Source: an uncultured Chitinophagaceae bacterium | Lineage (GTDB): Bacteria; Bacteroidota; Bacteroidia; Chitinophagales; Chitinophagaceae | Assembly: GCA_936908745.1 (NCBI GenBank) | Contig: CAKZFX010000011.1 | Coordinates: forward strand, 1 to 64,000 | Direction of reading: 5' to 3' | DNA: 64,000 nt | Part shown: positions 57,871 to 64,000 of the stretch, in pieces | Position numbering within the stretch: the first letter of the stretch is position 1 | Layout: every line of letters begins with the position of its first letter | Notes under the pieces: generated by a model | The model's input: the letters and a program-made list of their open reading frames with translations, nothing else | Databases searched by the model: none | What the model was told of the DNA's origin: nothing | Position numbers and translations under genes: made by a program

Positions 57871-60800
57871 TTATGGATGATGCACCATGATCTGCTGGGC
57901 GCCGATCCGCTTGCCCTGTGCATCTTTCAACTCTACCAGGTAAACGCCTGCCGCCGCAGAGGAACCTAGGTTCACGTCGATACGGCTGTAAGGAATACCT
58001 GTAACCACTTTTCTTTCATACACTAATGCACCTTTGGCATCATAAACCCGCAAGGTAGCTGCCTGATCCTGTGTATTATTAAACCTCACCTGGAACTGGC
58101 CAAAGCTTGGATTAGGATAAACCCATACTCTTGCCGTGTTTTCGCCACTTACTGTCAGCGTAGCGGATGTGCTTGTGCATCCTGCCGGAGTTGTGTAAAC
58201 AACATGGTAAGTTCCGATATCGTCAATAGATAAGCCAGCCAAAGTAGTGCCTGATGCTCCCTGGAGCACAGCCCCATCTTTGTACCAAACCACTGAACCT
58301 CCCGAAATATCAGCTACCACCGTCAGCGTAACTGTTTTGCCCGGAGCCAGCACCGGCGAAGGCGAAGCAACCAGGTAAACATCCGGTAATGGATTCAGGT
58401 GAAGCGTTCCCCAGTTAGAAGTAACAGGTCCGCACTGACCAGTAATAACCACCCTGTAAGAGTTATCATTCAGGTTAAACGCAACATTATTAAATGTCAG
58501 CGATGTACCCGTTGCGCCCTGAACATCTACCCAAGCTGTGCCATTATAGACCTGCCATTGGTAGCCAAGAATGGTACCCGTAGCCACCACTGAGAATGTG
58601 GCCGTACCACCTTCACAAACGGTTCTGTTAACCGGCTGAGTAGTGATTACAACCGGGTTGAAAACAGACAGTGTTGCTGTATTTGAATTCAGTGAAGGAC
58701 CACAGCTTGTCAATACCACACGGTACTGGTAGCCATTCATAGCGGTGGTGGTTCCTGTGATAGTTAATGTTGCCGTAGTCGCACCTGAATAAGGAGCACC
58801 GTTGCTGATATTATTGAAACCACTTCCTGTATTTACCTGCCATTGGTAAGCGGTAGCACCTGTGGCACCTACATTAAAGCTTACCGTGCTGCCTGCACAA
58901 GTAGTGACATTAGCCGGTTGTGATGAAATGGTAGCGACTGCCGTTACAGACAGTGCTGCTGAAGAAGACGTCTGTGTTCCGCAGCCGTTGGTGGCAACCA
59001 CCCTGTATTGATAACCATTCATACCTGCTGTTACGCCGGTAATATTTAAGGTAGCAGTCGTTTCACCAGAGTAAGGCGCACCTGCCGTAACGTTATTGAA
59101 ACCGCTGCCCGTATTTACCTGCCATTGATACGTAACAGGTGTTGTTCCGTTGGTTGTTACGCTAAAAGAAGCGTTTCCACCGCTACAAGCTGTGGCAGCA
59201 GAAGGCTGCGTTCCGATCGTAACAGGTACGCAGGTTGCATTCTGCGTAATAGGAGTGATAACAACCGCAGTGTTTACCAACGCATTGGAAGGATTGAACA
59301 TATTTGTTTTCATGCGAACAGCAGGCTCAGATTTGATTTCGATATCATCAATCCACCAGCCACCAACACCAGTTGTAGGGCCTGTATTATTATCAGAACC
59401 AAAACGGAACCTGATTCGGATAGATTGGCCTTTATAAGAAGAAAGATCAACAACTGATTTAATGAAACCGGCTGTAGTACCTGTGAACGCATTTCTTGTT
59501 CCCAGGTTGCTTCCGCCGCCTAATGCAGCGTTGTAACCGTTACTGATAAAGTTTGAGCCAAGGTCAGTCCATGTACCGCCATTGTTGGTACTGATCTCAA
59601 CCACACCTCCGTCCCATCCTTCTTCCGTATTGTACCTGTGCCAGAAAGTTAATGTACTATAGTTCGCGTCTGTGTTAGGTGTCAGTGTGTATTGGGCTGT
59701 TGTGGCCAGCGAAAGATCATTTGCGACAGCTACATTATATAAAGCAGCAAATGAGTTAGACGGGCTGTTGCTTACTGTTGTTGAAACAGACCATGCCGTG
59801 CCATTGATAGAAGATGCCGTCCATGCAGCCGGAATGCTGCCTGAAGTAACCGTTTCAGTCAGGTGTGTTACCGGGGCAAAATAACTGCCCGGGTTTACAG
59901 TAACTATAAACGGATAGTTCTGTGTTGCGCCTGTAGATACGTTAACAGGGCTTGTTGTAACCGTTCTGTTAGCAGCGTTATATGTTCCGCCGCTGACATA
60001 GGTAACATGTGAAGGCAATGTATCTGTAAGGAAGAAACCAGCTACAGGCGTACAGTTGCCGGCAGTCACCACGTTTGTATACGTAACATTCTGGCCTTCC
60101 TGCGCTTGTACCGGGTTAGAAGTAACAGAAAGTGAGCCATTATCCACATCATAGTTAGCTACCTGGTCGCTAACGCTATTGGAAGAACCTTGTGAAGCAG
60201 CACGGCCCATACCTCTTTTTGCAAAAGCTCTCCAGATAGCACAGCTATACTGGGCGCCATAGAACAACGTATCTGCTTTCAGGATCGCATTTCTCGCATC
60301 AATAAAACCAGGGTTACAAGGTTGCAAACGCATCCCTTCTGTAACAAGTTTTAATGCAACAGAATTACCGCCTGCACCTGCCGGGTTGAACAGGTTTGGA
60401 TTAATACCAGCCTGCTGGATAATAGACCATGTCATTTCCCATAATACAGAACACCAGATCTCTCCCCTGTCATGCGGAGCAGAAGGGATGGAAGAAGCAT
60501 ATACTTTATTATTGATAGCCATGTTTGTGCAATAGCGCTGAGAGCGGATACCCGCACCTGTGGTTGCCTGGTTCAACGCATAGGTACCAATACCTCTTGG
60601 GATATTAAACCCATCATTCACTGTCGCCGTCGCCCAGTTAGTCGTCACCATCAGGCCATAGTAATCACTCCAGCCTTCACCGCCCTGCTCAGCGTTTCCT
60701 AAGCAACCGGCACCACCACCGCCTGTCAGGCGGTTACTGATACCGTGTGTGTATTCGTGTGCAATGATACCATTGTCCACATCACCATCTTTCTGAGGTG

Positions 60801-62139
60801 AACCACTCCACAAATACATACGCATTCTTCCTCTTGAACCATCGCCTGGCGTAGAGAAGTTGGCATTGCTGGTACCAGCCGAACTTTGTGCGATAGCAAT
60901 TACATAGTCGTTGCCATTACCGCCACGTCCCTGGTTATTTGTCTGGAAATTGGCACCCGTCTCTGTAAAGCCATAGAGATAAGAGATGTCGTGCATGATA
61001 TTGTTCCAGTAAAACAGGTTGGTTGTATTGAACTGCTGGTTAGGCACCGGGGTTCTTTGCGTTGGAGCAACTGTATAGTTAGGCGTAAAGTCGAAGTTCA
61101 GCGGATCAGCAGGCGTTACTGAAGTTGCAGGCTGTCCGTCTGGTGTGAAAATAGTATTCGTATTATTCGTAGTGGTGCTTTGACCTTCAGTAGCCCACAC
61201 ATTATTACCTCTTGTGATGTTGTAGTCCGTTGTGCCATCACTATGCCATTTCAGGCTTGTTGCATCGCCTGGGGACAATGTCCATGGATCAGTCACTGTT
61301 GCATATCCCGGAGTGCCTAAATGGTTAGGGCTTTCGTTAGGATAAGGCACTACTTTATACGTAGCTGAGTTAATAATGAAAGGTTTGTAGTATTTCCAGT
61401 TCAATAACTGCTTGCTTTTTTCAACAAAGTTTTGCTGAACAGCCGCTTGTCCATGGTTTTCAGCTATATGCTCGCTTACTGAATGGCCTTTCGCATCCCA
61501 GTTACAGGTAACGGTAAGGTTTTGCTTACCAATCACTGCACCTGTCAACGCATCAATACGGATAAGCCAGAAGTCAGTAGAATTGTTAGGCGCCACAAAT
61601 ACCTGCCAGGCCAGCCTTACTTCGCTTTTGTCATTGATCGGGTACCACATTAATTCTGCGGTAATATTTTCTTCTGAAGCACCGAGTCTTCCGAATTCAT
61701 GTTTTTTGCCATCATTTTTAGTCATGATCGGAACGATCGGCTCACGTGCGGCCGTTTTTGCATCACGCAGTGAGTTTTCAACTGCTGTCAGAACAGTTAC
61801 AGCCGGGCTGTTTGTTTTAACGGCAATTCTTTTTTCGATATCATCTATACGGCTACCCGTATTAGATACTAACTGGTCTCCTTTAAATACTAACACTTTT
61901 AATTCATTGTATACAGGAATACCCTGGAAGCTCTGCTGCAGGTAAACAATGCGCAGATCGTTCCCCCCGGGAATCATGTACGTGTTAGCAATAATTACAT
62001 CATTGATGTTTGCAGCAGTAAGACCGATCGCTGCTTTGTTTTTTTCGACAAGTTGTTTCGCAATACCCGTCTGATCGGATTGGGCATTAGCCATAAAGAA
62101 ACAACTCAGCGCTGTTAAGGCGAGTAGAAATTTTCTCAT
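57871..62139 (-). CDS. M36 (fungalysin-like) metallopeptidase with T9SS sorting domain
   Basis: A protein of about 1422 residues. Signal peptide (MRKFLLALTALSCFFMANAQ), an FTP-type propeptide (about 20-200), and the M36 catalytic domain with GIIAHEYTHGISNRL (zinc HExxH, about residue 460) and GEGWSDYYGL (third ligand, about 490). Then come a DUF11-like repeat, a jelly-roll domain of about 160 residues ending in GVGGWWIDDIEI, three Ig-like domains with TYQWQVNTGSGFNN, and a type A sorting domain (VWVYPNPSFGQFQVRF...). It should be a secreted broad protease exported by T9SS. The frame runs 60 nt further upstream, but the signal peptide fixes the start. Confidence 0.92.
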   Translation of the reverse strand: MRKFLLALTALSCFFMANAQSDQTGIAKQLVEKNKAAIGLTAANINDVIIANTYMIPGGNDLRIVYLQQSFQGIPVYNELKVLVFKGDQLVSNTGSRIDDIEKRIAVKTNSPAVTVLTAVENSLRDAKTAAREPIVPIMTKNDGKKHEFGRLGASEENITAELMWYPINDKSEVRLAWQVFVAPNNSTDFWLIRIDALTGAVIGKQNLTVTCNWDAKGHSVSEHIAENHGQAAVQQNFVEKSKQLLNWKYYKPFIINSATYKVVPYPNESPNHLGTPGYATVTDPWTLSPGDATSLKWHSDGTTDYNITRGNNVWATEGQSTTTNNTNTIFTPDGQPATSVTPADPLNFDFTPNYTVAPTQRTPVPNQQFNTTNLFYWNNIMHDISYLYGFTETGANFQTNNQGRGGNGNDYVIAIAQSSAGTSNANFSTPGDGSRGRMRMYLWSGSPQKDGDVDNGIIAHEYTHGISNRLTGGGGAGCLGNAEQGGEGWSDYYGLMVTTNWATATVNDGFNIPRGIGTYALNQATTGAGIRSQRYCTNMAINNKVYASSIPSAPHDRGEIWCSVLWEMTWSIIQQAGINPNLFNPAGAGGNSVALKLVTEGMRLQPCNPGFIDARNAILKADTLFYGAQYSCAIWRAFAKRGMGRAASQGSSNSVSDQVANYDVDNGSLSVTSNPVQAQEGQNVTYTNVVTAGNCTPVAGFFLTDTLPSHVTYVSGGTYNAANRTVTTSPVNVSTGATQNYPFIVTVNPGSYFAPVTHLTETVTSGSIPAAWTASSINGTAWSVSTTVSNSPSNSFAALYNVAVANDLSLATTAQYTLTPNTDANYSTLTFWHRYNTEEGWDGGVVEISTNNGGTWTDLGSNFISNGYNAALGGGSNLGTRNAFTGTTAGFIKSVVDLSSYKGQSIRIRFRFGSDNNTGPTTGVGGWWIDDIEIKSEPAVRMKTNMFNPSNALVNTAVVITPITQNATCVPVTIGTQPSAATACSGGNASFSVTTNGTTPVTYQWQVNTGSGFNNVTAGAPYSGETTATLNITGVTAGMNGYQYRVVATNGCGTQTSSSAALSVTAVATISSQPANVTTCAGSTVSFNVGATGATAYQWQVNTGSGFNNISNGAPYSGATTATLTITGTTTAMNGYQYRVVLTSCGPSLNSNTATLSVFNPVVITTQPVNRTVCEGGTATFSVVATGTILGYQWQVYNGTAWVDVQGATGTSLTFNNVAFNLNDNSYRVVITGQCGPVTSNWGTLHLNPLPDVYLVASPSPVLAPGKTVTLTVVADISGGSVVWYKDGAVLQGASGTTLAGLSIDDIGTYHVVYTTPAGCTSTSATLTVSGENTARVWVYPNPSFGQFQVRFNNTQDQAATLRVYDAKGALVYERKVVTGIPYSRIDVNLGSSAAAGVYLVELKDAQGKRIGAQQIMVHHP

Positions 62140-62196
62140 GTCGTAATTAGGTTTGTATGTGGTTGTGAACCGTCGTGCCCTGTGAAAGGCATCTGC

Positions 62197-62229
62197 CAAA
62201 AATACCTAAAAACAGGGCATAGCACCAAA
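62197..62229 (-). promoter_or_regulatory. Promoter of the M36 peptidase gene
   Basis: Minus strand TTTG (62229-62226), 21 bp, TATTTTTG (62204-62197) is close to the consensus. Transcription would start near 62190, about 50 nt before the ATG. Confidence 0.5.
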
Positions 62230-62258
62230 ATATTTCAGTCATAGCTCCGTTAAAAGGC

Positions 62259-63362
62259 ATGTTCCGTAAGCATTGTACTCATTTAAACGTGTCTGCCCGT
62301 CTTTTGCAAACCATTGCGCTGCTCCTTTTGTCATTTTTTTGCCCGGCGCAGATGATCACGGGTTTTTGGAAAGGGAAAATCAACAAACAAAGAGTAGAAG
62401 TTAAGATCATCCAGAAGGGAGATAGCCTTACAGGAACCTCGTATTATTACGAATCGGCCAATAATTACCGCCGTTACAGCATAAAAGGTTATTTCAACGG
62501 CCGTACAAACGAAGCTGTTTGGTGGGACGACCAGTTACTGGAAGAAAAATCCGGAAGGTTAAGCCTTTCTTCTCCCGGTAAAAATGCCATGCTGTCGAGC
62601 GCCGATTTCAATTGCCCCGGCAGCGGCCGTATGATGCTGGATGGAAAGACCGGGAAAAAAGACGAGGAAAAACAGCCGGGTGAAGTACACCTGGATAAAG
62701 TACAGGACCCGGTTTTTAATGACGAATGGGATTTTGTAATTGATAATTTCACCGTTGGCACCAATGATCCTGATATTATTGACAGTATTGATGCCATCGC
62801 TTTCACAAAGCCGCCTCCCCCGGTTATCCCTGTTGCCGCACCCCCGGTAAAAGAGAAACCTGTTGAGCAACCTGTGGTTGTAAAAAAACCGGCAAAACCA
62901 CCTGTTACCGAAAAGCCCGCAGTCGCCATTGCCACGCCCCGTGAAGAACCCAAGCCTGCTATAAAAACAATAACACCCCCTACCATAGAAGAAAAGTTCC
63001 TGGCCCGTAAGAAAGTGTTTACAACTGAAATACCGTTAAGTGGTGATTCAATCCAGCTTCATTTTTATGATAATGCCGAAATTGATGGCGATTCTATCTC
63101 CCTTTTCCTGAATGACAAACTTATTTTCAGTCATATCCGGCTTACAGGCAATGCCTATACCATTAAACTTGCTGTTGCCGAACTGAATGATACCAATGAG
63201 CTTATTATGGTAGCTGAAAATCTTGGTTCTATTCCTCCCAATACATCTTATATGATCGCACAGGTAGGCGAGCAACGTTATGATGCCCGGCTGGAAAGCA
63301 CGGAAGGCAGCAGCGCTATGGTCCGCTTTGTAAAGAAGCCGCCAGCTACAAAAACAGATTAA
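62259..63362 (+). CDS. Exported proline-rich protein of unknown function
   Basis: A 367-residue protein with a signal peptide near residues 14-31 (LLQTIALLLLSFFCPAQ). An N-terminal beta domain (GFWKGKINKQRVEVKIIQKGDSLTGTSYYY) is followed by a flexible linker full of Pro, Lys and Val (about 180-240), and a C-terminal domain with FYDNAEIDGDSISLFLNDKLIFSHIRL. The C-terminal pattern recurs in Bacteroidota exported proteins, but I do not know a function. It is divergent from the M36 peptidase and its stop overlaps the next convergent gene by 4 bp. Confidence 0.65.
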   Translation: MFRKHCTHLNVSARLLQTIALLLLSFFCPAQMITGFWKGKINKQRVEVKIIQKGDSLTGTSYYYESANNYRRYSIKGYFNGRTNEAVWWDDQLLEEKSGRLSLSSPGKNAMLSSADFNCPGSGRMMLDGKTGKKDEEKQPGEVHLDKVQDPVFNDEWDFVIDNFTVGTNDPDIIDSIDAIAFTKPPPPVIPVAAPPVKEKPVEQPVVVKKPAKPPVTEKPAVAIATPREEPKPAIKTITPPTIEEKFLARKKVFTTEIPLSGDSIQLHFYDNAEIDGDSISLFLNDKLIFSHIRLTGNAYTIKLAVAELNDTNELIMVAENLGSIPPNTSYMIAQVGEQRYDARLESTEGSSAMVRFVKKPPATKTD

Positions 63363-64000
63363 AGTTGCAGTTGCGCTATCACTGCAAAATGATCAGAAGC
63401 AAACCGTCCCTGCCATGTTTGTGAGAGGGTGGCATGGTTCAGCACTTTCCATTTGCCCTTTATAAAAATATAGTCAATAGGATCATCGTCCACTTCTTTG
63501 GAACGGAAGCCGTTAAAAGTACCTGTGGGCCCGTAGTGCGGGGTTTGAGATATTTCTTTTGTATCTGTAAAATAACCCGTAGTTGTTTTATCCATTAATA
63601 CCTGCACAGGCTCGTCCGATGGTTTTGCATTAAAATCGCCTGTAATGATAGCTGGGTTATTACCGGCGATCTCTTTTACTTTTTCTTTTAATAGTATGGC
63701 GCTTTCCCGGCGGGCTTGTTTTCCGATATGATCAAAGTGCGTATTAAAAACAAAGAATATTTTTTTTGTTTTCCTGTCTTTCATTTTTGCCCATGTTACA
63801 ATCCTTGTAATAGCCGCATCCCAGCTTTTGCTGCCGGGTTGCTGCGGCGTCAGCGATAACCAGAAAGTGGCAGATTGCAATACCTGCAAACGGGTTGTAT
63901 CGTAAAATATAGCAGAGTATTCCCCTTTTGTTTTACCATCATCTCTTCCACCTCCCACGTAATTGTATTGTGGCAATCGCTGTTCAAGGTCCGTCATCTG
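63359..64000 (-). CDS. Endonuclease/exonuclease/phosphatase family protein, 5' end missing
   Basis: The frame stays open to the window edge, so the N-terminus is outside; the ATG at 63997 is internal. The visible 213 residues show the C-terminal two thirds of an EEP domain: FFVFNTHFDHIGKQAR, AIITGDFNAKPSDEP, and GRFASDHFAVIAQLQL with the final Asp-His pair. The family includes DNases and phosphodiesterases such as sphingomyelinases; the sequence around YSAIFYDTTRLQVLQSATFWLS is typical of the secreted bacterial branch. Substrate unknown. Confidence 0.85.
   Translation of the reverse strand, partial: QMTDLEQRLPQYNYVGGGRDDGKTKGEYSAIFYDTTRLQVLQSATFWLSLTPQQPGSKSWDAAITRIVTWAKMKDRKTKKIFFVFNTHFDHIGKQARRESAILLKEKVKEIAGNNPAIITGDFNAKPSDEPVQVLMDKTTTGYFTDTKEISQTPHYGPTGTFNGFRSKEVDDDPIDYIFIKGKWKVLNHATLSQTWQGRFASDHFAVIAQLQL

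Noticed and set aside
1..64000. tRNA, rRNA, insertion sequence transposase or prophage genes
   Set aside because: None was recognised on either strand by reading; a covariance or profile search was not possible here.

Overview
The window looks like chromosomal DNA of a Bacteroidota bacterium, most likely of the Chitinophagaceae or a close relative. The evidence is four-fold. Two very large secreted proteins end in type IX secretion (T9SS) sorting domains. Several TonB-dependent receptors carry CarboxypepD_reg-like N-terminal domains. Promoters fit the Bacteroidota consensus TTTG-N19-TAnnTTTG, and Shine-Dalgarno sequences are weak. Families such as HmuY, DUF6607 and DUF4920 are typical of the phylum. 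The assignment rests on gene content; no rRNA or tRNA gene was seen.

Layout. 1-8.4 kb: end of a GNAT acetyltransferase, a YcxB-like membrane protein, a PhoD-type phosphatase, a collagen-like lipoprotein, an outer-membrane protein, then ileS followed by a histone-H1-like/DksA fusion. 8.5-9.7 kb: a low-GC accessory gene and a 12-residue micro-ORF. 9.8-18.4 kb: a heme/iron uptake region (DUF6607, HmuY, two TonB receptors, DUF4198 and a DUF6686-like protein). Its transcription units share a strictly spaced upstream motif. 18.7-21.8 kb: small periplasmic proteins, a di-heme cytochrome c peroxidase, a SET-domain protein and a nitroreductase. 22-26.4 kb: ferritin, then an adenosylcobalamin riboswitch ahead of class I ribonucleotide reductase nrdB-nrdA. 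26.7-29.7 kb: an AraC regulator with a Cys cluster, lpxA, an ABC ATPase and an SMI1/KNR4 protein. 29.7-34.7 kb: a tetR-tolC-emrA-emrB-type efflux operon with a well-resolved promoter/operator. 34.9-43.9 kb: ald, tsaE, a copper-type P-ATPase, a four-helix-bundle protein, recQ, a HerA-like ATPase and an OmpR-type response regulator. 43.9-48.4 kb: a third TonB receptor, ruvB and an M23 peptidase. 48.5-62.1 kb: a 3059-residue T9SS surface protein and an M36 (fungalysin-like) T9SS metalloprotease. The window ends with a proline-rich exported protein and a partial exo/endonuclease-phosphatase.

Two patterns run across genes. The first is a dispersed family of degenerate tandem repeats with a strict 7-bp period. 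They lie between genes, in hairpin-forming inverted pairs, and in frame inside two coding sequences (the copper ATPase and an ABC ATPase). One inverted pair encloses the four-helix-bundle gene, and its right arm supplies the first codons of recQ. This is the best candidate here for an undescribed mobile or repeat-maintenance system. The second is the motif TTTACG-N8-AAACTGAC-N7-TGACA upstream of three iron-region transcription units. Weaker relatives precede the DUF6607 gene and the third TonB receptor. Together they suggest one regulon, perhaps of the AraC-family regulator in this window.
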